Shown in pieces: positions 35,725 through 44,369 of a DNA stretch of 64,000 nucleotides. Numbering within the stretch: position 1 is the stretch's first letter; each line of letters starts with the position of its first letter. This DNA is from Agromyces aureus (GTDB lineage Bacteria > Actinomycetota > Actinomycetes > Actinomycetales > Microbacteriaceae). The position numbers and the translations under genes are program-made. The DNA lies in NCBI RefSeq assembly GCF_001660485.1, contig NZ_CP013979.1:558001-622000 (forward strand). The letters are read 5' to 3'. The notes under the pieces are model-generated. The model was not told where the DNA came from. It ran no database searches and worked only from the letters and a program-made list of their open reading frames with translations.

Positions 35725-36636
35725 ATGACGTCATCCGATCGTTCCGACCTCGAGGGCCGCGTGGCGGCGCTTCGACGCCTCGTCTACGGCACGCCCGACG
35801 GGCACCTGAGCGATGCCGTCGCGGAGCTCGAGGCGGCGGAGGCGGAGCTTGCACGGTCGATCGCGGCCGAGCGAGCGGAGGGTCCGTCGTCGACGCCGAC
35901 GGCCGGGGTCGCTGCCGGTCGGGCCGGCGCCGATCTGCCGGGCACGGATCCGACCGATCAGGGCTCGCCCGGCGCCGGCCCGCCCGCCGGCGACCGGTCG
36001 ACCGGCGAGCTCACGCTCCTCGACGTGCTGGAGCAGGCCGACCTCGCCGACGGGGCCGAATGGGCGAGCGGGGGGCGTGGGCGGGCGACCGACGCGCGGG
36101 CGGCCGACGCCGGGGCGACCGAAGCCGGGATGCCCGACGTCGACGCGGCCGACGGTTCGAGACGGCGCGGCGCCCGGAGCGGCGCGCGTCGCCGCACGCT
36201 GCTCTTCGGCGCGGTGGCCGCGATCGGCGTCGTGGCCCTGCTCGGTCCGATGCGAGCGCTCGCCGAGCCTCCGAGGGGCCTCGAGGTCTTCGATCGCGCG
36301 CCGGATCCGTCGCAGGCGATGATGCCGGGTGAGAACGAGATCCTGACGCCCGAGTCGCTCGCCTCGGTGCGGTTCATCGGCACCGAGGTCGGCTACGACG
36401 CCTGGGTGTTCCGCGACCGGAACGACGTCTGCATGACGCTGCAGCGCGAGAACTGGTACGGGTCGGGCACCACGTGCGTGGCCGAGGCGGACTTCGCGCG
36501 CACCGGCATCCGCCAGGTCGTGCGGTACGAGCAGTTGTACGACCTCGTGCGTCCGGTCGGCGTCGGGCCGGGCGACGGCGTCGAGTTCGCGTGGACCGCG
36601 GACTCGACCGCACTCGAGTGGTCGATGCGCCGGTAG
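35725..36636 (+). CDS. Hypothetical one-TM protein
   Basis: A 303-residue protein. The N-terminal helix pair is EGRVAALRRLVYGTPDGHLSDAVAELEAAEAEL. It is followed by about 100 residues of Ala/Gly/Asp low complexity, a basic patch RRRGARSGARRRT, one TM segment (LLFGAVAAIGVVALLGPMRALA) and a roughly 115-residue extracytoplasmic domain with two Cys residues (DVCMTLQRENWYGSGTTC) that may form a disulfide. It starts 25 bp after FBP copy 1 in the same direction. The family is not recognised; the membrane-anchored sensory-type layout is only suggestive. Confidence 0.75.
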   Translation: MTSSDRSDLEGRVAALRRLVYGTPDGHLSDAVAELEAAEAELARSIAAERAEGPSSTPTAGVAAGRAGADLPGTDPTDQGSPGAGPPAGDRSTGELTLLDVLEQADLADGAEWASGGRGRATDARAADAGATEAGMPDVDAADGSRRRGARSGARRRTLLFGAVAAIGVVALLGPMRALAEPPRGLEVFDRAPDPSQAMMPGENEILTPESLASVRFIGTEVGYDAWVFRDRNDVCMTLQRENWYGSGTTCVAEADFARTGIRQVVRYEQLYDLVRPVGVGPGDGVEFAWTADSTALEWSMRR

Positions 36637-36680
36637 CGCACCCATCGCCCGCGCAGGCTCGCTGTGTACACTCGCCCCTT

Positions 36681-36776
36681 GTGAGTCAGACCGTTCTTCC
36701 GTGCTCCATGCCCGTCGGGCGTCTGGAGGTCGTCGGCGTTCTCGAAGCCGGCAGGAGAGGGCCGTCGCGCCCGTGA
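36681..36776 (+). CDS. Putative 31-residue leader peptide upstream of FBP copy 2
   Basis: TACACT at 36667-36672 is followed by 8 nt and GTG 36681, opening VSQTVLPCSMPVGRLEVVGV and a basic tail, with stop at 36774-36776. Downstream and before the FBP gene lies a perfect CGCGCC-TC-GGCGCG hairpin (36782-36795). The arrangement promoter, short ORF, hairpin, resistance-type gene resembles ribosome-mediated attenuation leaders. No homologue is known to me, so it could be chance. Confidence 0.35.
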   Translation: MSQTVLPCSMPVGRLEVVGVLEAGRRGPSRP

Positions 36777-36897
36777 ACACCCGCGCCTCGGCGCGATCGA
36801 CCGCCTGAGCCGCTCTCCGCGCCGGGCATCTCCATACGGAACCGAACCATCACGTCGGGTGGCATGAACGACCCGGCACGACGAAGGACTCATCACC

Positions 36898-37389
36898 ATG
36901 CTCCCCATCGACGGCGCGCGCATCCGCGCCTCCCTCATCAACGCCTCGCAGCGCGAACGCGCCGCGGTGACCCTGCCCGCCGACTTCGCGACGCTCCAGT
37001 GGGACGCGTTCGACGTGCTCTGCTGGCGCGACCCCAAGCTGCCGAAGGTCGGCTACGCCGTGATCGAGACCGAGAGCGGCCCGGTCGGCATCATGCTGCG
37101 CCAGGCCGAGGGCCGCATCCGCACGCGCCCGCAGTGCTCGTGGTGCGAGGACGTGACCCTGCCGAACGACGTCGTGTTCTACACGGCCAAGCGTTCGGGC
37201 GCGGCGGGTCGCAACGGCGACACGGTCGGCACCCTCGCGTGCGCGGGCTTCGAGTGCTCGCGCAACGTGCGGCGCCTGCCTCCGGTGGCCTACCTCGGAT
37301 TCGACGTCGAGGCCGCGCGGCTCCAGCGCATCGAGGCGTTGCGCGAGCACGTCGCCGGGTTCGTGCAGGCGGTGCGCGAGGGTGACTGA
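36898..37389 (+). CDS. FBP domain protein (EF-G-binding, FusB-like), copy 2
   Basis: A 163-residue paralogue of the protein at 35202-35699, with the same fold order and zinc ligands CSWC and CAGFEC. GAAGGA precedes the ATG. It has its own leader region with a short ORF and hairpin (36667-36795), unlike copy 1. The likely role is EF-G/ribosome binding and translation rescue, with substrate range unknown. Confidence 0.82.
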   Translation: MLPIDGARIRASLINASQRERAAVTLPADFATLQWDAFDVLCWRDPKLPKVGYAVIETESGPVGIMLRQAEGRIRTRPQCSWCEDVTLPNDVVFYTAKRSGAAGRNGDTVGTLACAGFECSRNVRRLPPVAYLGFDVEAARLQRIEALREHVAGFVQAVREGD

Positions 37390-37412
37390 TCGCTCCGCAG
37401 CATCGGGCGAGC

Positions 37413-37460
37413 GGATGCCGCGGGCGGGCGTCCACACGGATCGGCCCGCCCGCGGCATCC
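37413..37460. terminator. 17-bp perfect hairpin between convergent genes
   Basis: GGATGCCGCGGGCGGGC (37413-37429) pairs perfectly with GCCCGCCCGCGGCATCC (37444-37460) across a 14-nt loop. It lies between the convergent FBP copy 2 and SGNH hydrolase genes, so it can serve as a bidirectional terminator built from the GGATGCCGC word. Confidence 0.75.
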
Positions 37461-37500
37461 GAACCTCATCGGCTTGTGGCGCCCGCGAGCGTTCGACGCG

Positions 37501-38271
37501 TCAGTGCGCGGAGTCGGGCGTGAGCGGTTCGAGCGTGGCGCGCTTGGCCGTGCGGCCGTCGCCCGACGAGCGGCCCGTGAGGCGGCGGCCGATCCACGGC
37601 AGCACGAACTCGCGGTAGTAGGCGGCCGTGTTGCGGCTGCGCAGGCCGGCGGGTGCGGCGGCGACCTCGGCCACGCCCCACTCGTCGGGCACGGGCACGC
37701 CGATCGCGGTGAGCACGTTGCTCGCGACGCGCGCGTGGCCGAGCGAGTTCAGGTGCAGTTTGTCGGCCGACCAGTAGCGGATGTCGCGGAGGCCGCGGTC
37801 GTTGAAGTTGTCGACGAACGTGACGCCGGGAACGTCGGCGAGGTCGATGAGCGCGGTGGTCAGCCGTGCGCCGCGGGCATCGAACACCTTGCCGAGCGGG
37901 AGGTGCTCGGTGGGGTTCGCGCCGCTCAGCATGAGCACGTGGATGCCCTCGTCGCGGATGCGGTTGATGGCCTGGCGGAAGCGGTCGGCGGTGACCTGCT
38001 CGTCCATGCGGGGTCGCAGCATGTCGTTGCCGCCGCCGTTGAAGCTGATGACCTCGGGCTTCAGCGCGATCGCGACCTCGAGTTGCTCGTCGACGATGGG
38101 GCCGAGCTTGCGGCCGCGGATCGCGAGGTTCGCGTAGCCGATGGGTTCGCGCGCCGCGATGGCGAGGCCCATGGCGACGAAGTCGGCCCAGCCGCGCACG
38201 CTGCCGTCGGGCAGTTCATCGCCGACGCCCTCGGTGAAGCTGTCGCCGATCGCCGCATAGGAGTGGAACAT
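37501..38271 (-). CDS. SGNH/GDSL hydrolase
   Basis: A 256-residue esterase-type enzyme: block I AAIGDSFTEGVGDE (nucleophile Ser in GDS), block III ISFNGGGNDML (GxND), block V DKLHLNSLGHARVA (catalytic Asp and His). No signal peptide is seen, so it is probably cytoplasmic, acting on acyl esters or acetylated sugars. A longer frame exists upstream, but ATG 38271 is preferred: MFHSYAAIGDS is the normal family opening and TAGCGT lies 7 nt before it. It diverges from the beta-glucosidase gene, so deacetylation of glycosides is a fair guess. Confidence 0.85.
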   Translation of the reverse strand: MFHSYAAIGDSFTEGVGDELPDGSVRGWADFVAMGLAIAAREPIGYANLAIRGRKLGPIVDEQLEVAIALKPEVISFNGGGNDMLRPRMDEQVTADRFRQAINRIRDEGIHVLMLSGANPTEHLPLGKVFDARGARLTTALIDLADVPGVTFVDNFNDRGLRDIRYWSADKLHLNSLGHARVASNVLTAIGVPVPDEWGVAEVAAAPAGLRSRNTAAYYREFVLPWIGRRLTGRSSGDGRTAKRATLEPLTPDSAH

Positions 38272-38278
38272 GCGGTCA

Positions 38279-38284
38279 ACGCTA
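38279..38284 (-). promoter_or_regulatory. -10 element TAGCGT for SGNH hydrolase gene
   Basis: On the minus strand TAGCGT is followed by TGACCGC and ATG, consistent with an essentially leaderless transcript. Confidence 0.35.
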
Positions 38285-38315
38285 CCTTTCCGTGGCGCTC
38301 GGGCGGATGCGTCGA

Positions 38316-38345
38316 TAGGGTGGCCGAAGTGGGTCAATTGACCCA
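38316..38345 (+). promoter_or_regulatory. Promoter -10 and 16-bp palindromic operator of the beta-glucosidase gene
   Basis: TAGGGT at 38316-38321 is a plausible -10. Starting 8 bp later, TGGGTCAATTGACCCA (38330-38345) is a perfect 16-bp palindrome covering the expected transcription start, 14 bp before the ATG. A dimeric repressor bound there would block initiation. The regulator is not encoded next to it. Confidence 0.65.
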
Positions 38346-38359
38346 GTTCGGAATCTTCG

Positions 38360-39754
38360 ATGGCGAGGTCCCCAGTGGTCGACGAACGCATGCCCCGGTT
38401 CCCGAAGGGCTTCCGATGGGGTGCGGCCACGGCCGCGTTCCAGATCGAGGGCGCCACGGCGGCCGATGGGCGCGGGCCGAGCATCTGGGACACGTTCACG
38501 GCGGAGCCCGGACGGGTGATCGACGGGTCGAACGCCCACGTGGCCTCTGACAGCTACCGGCGCTGGCGCGACGATCTCGGCCTGCTCGGGGAACTCGGGG
38601 CGACCGACTACCGGTTCTCGATCTCATGGCCGCGCGTACAGCCCGGCGGCACCGGGCCGGCGAACCCCGCCGGACTCGATCACTACGAGCGGTTCGTCGA
38701 CGCGCTCGCCGAGGCCGGCATCGCGCCCCTCGCGACGCTCTACCACTGGGACCTGCCGCAGCCGCTCGAAGACGCCGGCGGATGGCTCGCCCGCGACACC
38801 GCCCTGCGCTACGCCGAGTACGTGGGGCTCGTGCTCGATCGCCTCGGCGATCGCGTCGACCGCTGGATCACGCTCAACGAGCCCGCGATGACGACGCTCG
38901 AGGGGTACGCGCTCGGCACCCAGGCGCCCGGTCGAACGCTCATGCTCGGCGCGCTGCCCACCGTGCACCACCAACTGCTCGGGCACGGCCTCGCGGTCGC
39001 CGCGATCCGCGCCGCGTCGGGCACGGCCGAGGTCGGCATCACGAACAACCACACGCTCGTCGTGCCCGCCTCCGACGAGCCGGCCGACCTGGTCGCGGCA
39101 GGCGCCTTCGACCTCGTCTACAACCGCATCTTCATCGACCCCGTGCTCACCGGGGCGTACCCCGACCTGTCGGCGTTCGGACTCGAGACGTTCCCGGCGC
39201 TCGAGCCGGGCGACCTCGACGTGATCGCGGCGCCGCTCGACTTCTACGGCGTCAACTCGTACAACCCGACGTACGTCGCCGCGCCCGCCGCCGACTCGGA
39301 GTTCGCGCTCGCGGGGCTGCCGTTCGAGCCCGTCGGGCCGCCGGCCGGCACGCCCGTCACGGGATTCGACTGGCCGGTCGTGCCCGAGGCCTTCACCGAG
39401 CTGCTCGTGGGCCTCCGCCGCGACTACGGCGATGCCCTGCCGCCCGTCGTGATCACCGAGAACGGCGCGTCGTACCCCGACGAGGTCGTCGCCGACGCCG
39501 ACGGCGAGCGGGCCGTGCACGACGTCGAGCGCATCGCCTACCTCGACGGTCACCTGCGTGCGGTCGCCACGGCGATCGAGCAGGGCGTCGACGTGCGCGG
39601 CTACCTCGTCTGGTCGCTCATCGACAACTTCGAGTGGGCTCAGGGGTACACGCAGCGGTTCGGGCTCGTGCACGTCGACTTCGAGACCGGCGAGCGCACC
39701 CCGAAGGACTCGTTCGCCTGGTACCGCGCGGTCGTCGCCGACCAGCGCGGCTGA
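38360..39754 (+). CDS. GH1 beta-glucosidase
   Basis: A 464-residue glycoside hydrolase family 1 enzyme. FPKGFRWGAATAAFQIEG is the GH1 N-terminal signature, TLNEPAMT carries the acid/base Glu and VVITENGAS the nucleophile Glu; SLIDNFEWAQGYTQRFGL is the aglycone-side motif. No signal peptide is present, so it hydrolyses imported beta-glucosides in the cytoplasm. The first ATG (38360) and ATG 38390 are both possible starts; the latter (MPRFPKGF) matches the usual family N-terminus. Confidence 0.92.
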   Translation: MARSPVVDERMPRFPKGFRWGAATAAFQIEGATAADGRGPSIWDTFTAEPGRVIDGSNAHVASDSYRRWRDDLGLLGELGATDYRFSISWPRVQPGGTGPANPAGLDHYERFVDALAEAGIAPLATLYHWDLPQPLEDAGGWLARDTALRYAEYVGLVLDRLGDRVDRWITLNEPAMTTLEGYALGTQAPGRTLMLGALPTVHHQLLGHGLAVAAIRAASGTAEVGITNNHTLVVPASDEPADLVAAGAFDLVYNRIFIDPVLTGAYPDLSAFGLETFPALEPGDLDVIAAPLDFYGVNSYNPTYVAAPAADSEFALAGLPFEPVGPPAGTPVTGFDWPVVPEAFTELLVGLRRDYGDALPPVVITENGASYPDEVVADADGERAVHDVERIAYLDGHLRAVATAIEQGVDVRGYLVWSLIDNFEWAQGYTQRFGLVHVDFETGERTPKDSFAWYRAVVADQRG

Positions 39755-39764
39755 TCGCGGGCGA

Positions 39765-39798
39765 GCGGATGCCGCGGGCGGCCGTCCGCGGCATCCGC
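39765..39798. terminator. 13-bp hairpin between convergent genes
   Basis: GCGGATGCCGCGG (39765-39777) pairs perfectly with CCGCGGCATCCGC (39786-39798) across 8 nt, between the convergent beta-glucosidase and PucR genes. Same word family as the hairpin at 37413-37460. Confidence 0.7.
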
Positions 39799-39811
39799 CC
39801 GTCGTGGTCGG

Positions 39812-41374
39812 TTACTGCACGGCGAGCAGGGCGGCCCACAGGTCGGCTCGCGCGTGGAAGCCCGAGAGGTCGCGCTCAAGCAGGCGCTCGGCGAGGGCGA
39901 TGCGGCTGCGCACGGTGTGCCGGTGCACGCCGAGCTGCTGCGCGGTCGCGTCGAACTGACCGCCGTTCTCGAGCCAGGTGCGCACGGTGGCCACGAGAGA
40001 GCTTCCGGATGCCTCGTCGTGCTGCACGAGGGGCGCGAGCGTCGCGACGGCGACCGCCCGGGCATCGGTCCGGGCGAGGAACGCGAGCACGCCCTGCCGG
40101 CTGATCTCGTCGAACGCGACGACCCTGGCGGTCGAACCGGACTCGCGGGCCCGCTCGAGCGCACGCAGCGCCTGCTCGTGCGCGACCTCGAGCTGCTCGA
40201 GGTCGACCGCGTCGGAGATGCCGACGGGCAGGTCGAACTCCGACGCGAGCTCGTCGGCGACGGCCGAGTCGGCGACTTCGAGCACGAGGGCGACTCGGTC
40301 CGCGTCGCGGGCGAAGAACAGCCGGCCGTCGCGCTCGTCGACCCGCAGCTCGAGCAGCTCCGACAGGCGGTCGAGCGCATGGCCGGGGTCGCCGGTCAGG
40401 GCGACGCGCACCGGCCCGTCGGGCAGCGGTCCCCACATCTCGGTGGCGATGCCCCTGGCCAGGGCGAGGTCGCCGGCGAGCAGGCTCCGCAGCAGCCCGG
40501 AGCGCAGGTGGCCGCGCGCACGGTCGAGGTTGCGGTTCTGCTCGAGTGCGAGCCCGGCGAGCGCGATGACCGAGTTCACGACCTCGCGGCCGGCCTGGTC
40601 GAGTTGGGCGGAGTCGCCGATCGCGAGCACGCCGCGGAGGGCGCCACCGGATCCGAGGGTCTGCAGGGTCAGTCGCTGCGGCTCGCCCACGGACTCGCCG
40701 GCGAGCAGGCTGCGGCCCGCGCGCTGTCCGCGGCGGAGCATCGACCTGGCCTCGCCGACGACCTCGCCGAGCGCCGGCTGGGGGAGTCCGCCGGAGGGCG
40801 ACTCGCGGTCGAGGTTGCCGGTCGCGTCGACGAGGCCGACCCAGGTTCCGAGTCGCTGCGAGAGCTCGGCGAGCGTGGCCGAGAGTCCGTCGGGGCGCAG
40901 GGCCGCGCGCGAGATCGCGCGCTGGGCCTGCAGCGCCCACGCCTCGCGGGCGTACGCGTCTTCGGCGAGCAGGTCGGCGACGAGCCGGGCGATGGCGATG
41001 AACGGCACCCGGAACGGCACCTCGAAGAGGGGGAGCCCGAGCTCGGTGCAGGCGTCGACCAGCGTCGCGGGCGTGCCGTCGCGGATCACCTCGGTGCCGA
41101 ATCCGAGGGCTGCGACGCCGCGGTCGCGCAGGCGCTGCACGTACGCGAGGGCGAAGCCCGCGGCATCCGCTCGCGCCTCATCGAGGTCGAACTGGGTGCC
41201 CGTGGTCAGCAGCACCTGGCCCTCGTCGAGGAACGGGGCGGGGTCGGCGAGGTCGGAGCTGTGCGCCCACATGACCGGTGCGACGAGCGCCTCGGCGGGC
41301 AGGGTGGTCGCCGGGGTGAGCAGTCCGAGGGCCAGTTCGGGGCGATCGAGCAGCGTCTGCACCGTCGGTTGCAC
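39812..41374 (-). CDS. PucR family transcriptional regulator
   Basis: A 520-residue regulator with an N-terminal PucR sensor domain (VQTLLDRPELALGLLTPATTL; WAHSSDLADPAPFLDEGQVLLTTG), a central GGDEF-like CdaR region and a C-terminal helix-turn-helix (GQFDATAQQLGVHRHTVRSRIALAERLL). PucR/CdaR proteins control purine, amine or sugar-acid catabolism. The GTG start has GAAGGGTGG upstream, and TACACT (minus strand, 41427-41432) may be its -10. It lies 145 bp after kynU and could regulate the kynurenine or the polyamine genes (unproven). Confidence 0.85.
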   Translation of the reverse strand: MQPTVQTLLDRPELALGLLTPATTLPAEALVAPVMWAHSSDLADPAPFLDEGQVLLTTGTQFDLDEARADAAGFALAYVQRLRDRGVAALGFGTEVIRDGTPATLVDACTELGLPLFEVPFRVPFIAIARLVADLLAEDAYAREAWALQAQRAISRAALRPDGLSATLAELSQRLGTWVGLVDATGNLDRESPSGGLPQPALGEVVGEARSMLRRGQRAGRSLLAGESVGEPQRLTLQTLGSGGALRGVLAIGDSAQLDQAGREVVNSVIALAGLALEQNRNLDRARGHLRSGLLRSLLAGDLALARGIATEMWGPLPDGPVRVALTGDPGHALDRLSELLELRVDERDGRLFFARDADRVALVLEVADSAVADELASEFDLPVGISDAVDLEQLEVAHEQALRALERARESGSTARVVAFDEISRQGVLAFLARTDARAVAVATLAPLVQHDEASGSSLVATVRTWLENGGQFDATAQQLGVHRHTVRSRIALAERLLERDLSGFHARADLWAALLAVQ

Positions 41375-41519
41375 GGTTGGCCACCCTTCGCTCGGGCATG
41401 TACGCGGTGGCGAACATGCAGGCTTGAGTGTACCGGCGGGCGGCGGAGCTCGGGCTGAGGGTGCGGAGCCGACGCGGGCCGGCGGGTCGGTCGATGCGCC
41501 GACCGGCCCGCCGGGTCTG

Positions 41520-42812
41520 TCAGGTCACGGCGCCGCGGCGTGCGAATCGCGAGTCGCGCCAGACCTCGGTCGAGAGGATGTCCTCGAGCGTCGCCACGGC
41601 GTCCCACACGTCGGCGTGCGAGACGTAGAGCGGCGTGAAGCCGAAGCGCATCAGGTCGGGCGCGCGGAAGTCGCCGATGACCCCTCGCTCGATGAGCGCC
41701 TGCATGACCGCGTAGCCGTCGGCGCCGCCGGCGCGAAGGGCCACCTGGCTGCCTCGCCGAGCCGACTGCCGCGGCGTGACGACCTCGATGCCCCACGGCG
41801 CCAGCCGCGAGTCGACGAGCGAGATGAAGAGCTCGGTGAGCCGGAGGCTCTTCTCCCGCAGCAGCTCCAGGTCGACGTCGCGCCAGATGTCGAGGCTCGC
41901 CTCGAGCGCGGCGACGGACAGCAGCTGCGGCGTGCCGACCCGGAAGCGCGTGATGCCGGGCGCCGGCGCATACTCCACGTCGAAGTCGAACGGCTTCGCG
42001 TGCCCGTGCCAGGCCGTGATCGCGGGGCGGGCCTCGGGGTGGTGCCGCTCGGCCGCCCAGATGAACGACGGCGAGCCCGGGCCGCCGTTGAGGTACTTGT
42101 AGGTGCAGCCGATCGCGAAGTCCGCTCCGGCGCCGTTGAGGTCGACGGGCACGGCGCCGACGCTGTGGCAGAGGTCCCACACCATGATCGCGCCGGCCGC
42201 CTGCACCTGACGCGTCACCTCGTTCATGTCGTACATGCGCCCCGTGCGGTAGTTCACGTGGGTGAGCACGACGACCGCGACGTCGTCGTCGAGCACGTCG
42301 GCGAGGGTCGGGCCAGGAATCCCGTCGCCGCCGATGAGCCGGCGTTCGAGCGGCCGACCGGGCTCGCCGACCAGCTCCTGCACCGATTCGAGCACGTAGA
42401 GATCGGTCGGGAAGTTGCCGAGCTCCGAGACGATCACGCGGCGCTCCGGACGCAGGCGAGCCGCGGCGACCGCGACCTGGAAGAGGCTGCCCGACGTCGA
42501 GTCGCCGAGCACGACCTCGCCCGCGGCCGCGCCGATGAGCGGCGCGATGCGATCGCCGAGGTCGATCGGCTTCGTGAACCAGCCCGCGTCGTTCCAGCTG
42601 CGGATGAGCCCGGTGCCCCACTCCTCGGCGATCACGCGCTGCACGCGCGCGGCCGTCGCGCGGGGCAGGGCGCCGAGCGAGTTGCCGTCGAGGTACACGA
42701 CGCCCTCCGGGAGGTCGAACAGCTCGCGGTGGCCCGCGAGCGGGTCGGCGGCATCGAGGGCCGTGCAGGTCGCGCGGTCGATCACGTGCGGGATGGCGGG
42801 GGCGATGCTCAT
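41520..42812 (-). CDS. kynU: Kynureninase
   Basis: A 430-residue PLP enzyme (fold type I). YLDGNSLGALP, SWNDAGWFTKPIDLGDRIAPLIGA, VWDLCHSVGAVPVDLNG and the PLP lysine in GCTYKYLNGGPGSPSF (K239) are textbook kynureninase. It cleaves kynurenine or 3-hydroxykynurenine to (3-hydroxy)anthranilate and alanine. Its place at the end of the 3-hydroxyanthranilate operon favours the 3-hydroxy substrate. GAAGGA precedes the ATG, 34 bp after the decarboxylase gene. Tryptophan dioxygenase, formamidase and kynurenine 3-monooxygenase are not in the window. Confidence 0.95.
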   Translation of the reverse strand: MSIAPAIPHVIDRATCTALDAADPLAGHRELFDLPEGVVYLDGNSLGALPRATAARVQRVIAEEWGTGLIRSWNDAGWFTKPIDLGDRIAPLIGAAAGEVVLGDSTSGSLFQVAVAAARLRPERRVIVSELGNFPTDLYVLESVQELVGEPGRPLERRLIGGDGIPGPTLADVLDDDVAVVVLTHVNYRTGRMYDMNEVTRQVQAAGAIMVWDLCHSVGAVPVDLNGAGADFAIGCTYKYLNGGPGSPSFIWAAERHHPEARPAITAWHGHAKPFDFDVEYAPAPGITRFRVGTPQLLSVAALEASLDIWRDVDLELLREKSLRLTELFISLVDSRLAPWGIEVVTPRQSARRGSQVALRAGGADGYAVMQALIERGVIGDFRAPDLMRFGFTPLYVSHADVWDAVATLEDILSTEVWRDSRFARRGAVT

Positions 42813-42846
42813 GTCGGGTCGGTCCTTCGCGGTTCGGGGGAGGCGG

Positions 42847-43839
42847 TCAGAGCGCGAGGAAGCGCCGGGCGTTGCCGTGGCGGATGGCCGCCTTCTGCTC
42901 GTCGGTGAGGAAGTCGGCGCGGTCGATGACGGCGCCCACCGGTCGCTCGCCCAGCGGATAGGGGTAGTCGCTGCCGAGCATCACCTGCTCGGCGCCGAGG
43001 GTGTCGACCAGCAGGCGCAGGGCGGCCGGGTCGAACACGACCGAGTCGACGCTGAAGCGGTCGAGGTACCCCGTGGGCGGCAGCTCGCTGACCCCGACGA
43101 CGTCGGGTCGGCGGTGCCACGCGTTCTCGAACCGGCCGAGCCAGAACGCGAACGAGCCGCCGCCGTGCGCGAAGCCGATGCGGAGCGTCGGTGGCACCCG
43201 GTCGAACACGCCGCCCAGGATCATCGCGATGATCGAGAGGTGCGTCTCGGCGGGCATGCCGGTGAGCCAGCGGGCCATCCAGCGGTCCAGCCGCGGCGAG
43301 TCCGGCATGTCCCACGGGTGCACGAGCACCGGCACGCCGCGATCCGCGCAGTGCTGGAGGAACGTGACGATGCCCTCGTGATCGAGGTCGCGGTCGCCGA
43401 CGTGGTTGCCGATCTCGACCCCCCGGTGCCCGGCGGCGATCGCACGATCGAGCTCGGCGCACGCGGCATCCGTATCCTGCAGCGGAACCTGCGCGAACGG
43501 CAGCAGCCGATCGGGAGCCGGGGAGCAGATCTCGAGCGTGAGGTCGTTGAAGATGCGTGCGACCTTCGCGGCTTCGTCGCCGGGCTTCTCGTACGAGAAG
43601 AACACCGGCGTCGGCGAGACGACCTGGATGTCGACGTCGTCGGCGTCCATCTCGGCGAGCCTGGCCTCGGCGCTCCAGCAGTTCTCCTCGATGCGACGGA
43701 ACTCACGCGAGCCGACCATGATCATCGCCTCGCGCTCGGAATCCACGCGGAGCGAGGGCCAGGGGCCCGGCCCGACCTGCGTCGACAGGTCGGGCCAGCC
43801 CTTGGGCACCGCATGCGTGTGGATGTCGATCGTGCCCAC
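42847..43839 (-). CDS. nbaD: 2-amino-3-carboxymuconate-6-semialdehyde decarboxylase
   Basis: A 330-residue amidohydrolase-fold decarboxylase. The zinc motif HTH (H7, H9) begins the protein (IDIHTHAVPKGWPDL), VLVHPWDMP and IGFAHGGGSFAFWLGR supply further active-site residues, and MLGSDYPYPLGE carries the conserved metal Asp. It converts ACMS, the ring-cleavage product of 3-hydroxyanthranilate, to 2-aminomuconate semialdehyde, preventing drift to quinolinate. The GTG start lies 5 bp after the dioxygenase gene. Confidence 0.93.
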   Translation of the reverse strand: MGTIDIHTHAVPKGWPDLSTQVGPGPWPSLRVDSEREAMIMVGSREFRRIEENCWSAEARLAEMDADDVDIQVVSPTPVFFSYEKPGDEAAKVARIFNDLTLEICSPAPDRLLPFAQVPLQDTDAACAELDRAIAAGHRGVEIGNHVGDRDLDHEGIVTFLQHCADRGVPVLVHPWDMPDSPRLDRWMARWLTGMPAETHLSIIAMILGGVFDRVPPTLRIGFAHGGGSFAFWLGRFENAWHRRPDVVGVSELPPTGYLDRFSVDSVVFDPAALRLLVDTLGAEQVMLGSDYPYPLGERPVGAVIDRADFLTDEQKAAIRHGNARRFLAL

Positions 43840-43844
43840 CCGGT

Positions 43845-44369
43845 TCAGCCCTTGCCGGGGTGGACTTCGCCGCAGTTCGGGCAGGTGCGCCCGGCCTCGC
43901 TCTCGTAGAACTCGCGGAACACGGGCGGGAGGTCCTCGACGATGTCGCGGACCTGGAGCTCGACCTCGTGCACCTTCGTGTTGCAGTTCGGGCAGAACCA
44001 CGCGAACTTCTCGAGCGTGCCCTCCTCGCGGATGCGCTCGATCACGATGCCGATCGATCCGGCCTCGGGGCGCTGCGGGGAGTGGAAGACGTTGCCGGGC
44101 AGCAGCCACATCTCGCCCTCGCGGATGTCGATGCGCTGCGGGCCGTCCTCGGTCTGGATGTTCACGTGCATGTTGCCGCGGTACTGGTAGAACCACTCCT
44201 CGTAGGGGTCGAAGTGGAAGTCGGTGCGCTGGTTCGGGCCGCCGACGACCTGCACGATGAAGTCGCCCATCGGCGTCCACGCGGCCTTGTTGTTCACCGG
44301 CGGCTTCAGCAGGTGCTCGTGCTCGCGGATCCAGGCTGGGAAGTCGATCACGGGTGGGATGGTGGTCAT
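43845..44369 (-). CDS. nbaC: 3-hydroxyanthranilate 3,4-dioxygenase
   Basis: A 174-residue cupin. Fe ligands H52 and E58 lie in [14 protein letters not shown] and H96 in [12 protein letters not shown] rubredoxin-like C-terminal metal site is built from CPNC (126, 129) and CPNC (163, 166), as in the bacterial enzyme. It opens 3-hydroxyanthranilate to ACMS. AAGGAGG precedes the ATG, which overlaps the RidA-family gene's stop (ATGA). Confidence 0.95.
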   Translation of the reverse strand: MTTIPPVIDFPAWIREHEHLLKPPVNNKAAWTPMGDFIVQVVGGPNQRTDFHFDPYEEWFYQYRGNMHVNIQTEDGPQRIDIREGEMWLLPGNVFHSPQRPEAGSIGIVIERIREEGTLEKFAWFCPNCNTKVHEVELQVRDIVEDLPPVFREFYESEAGRTCPNCGEVHPGKG

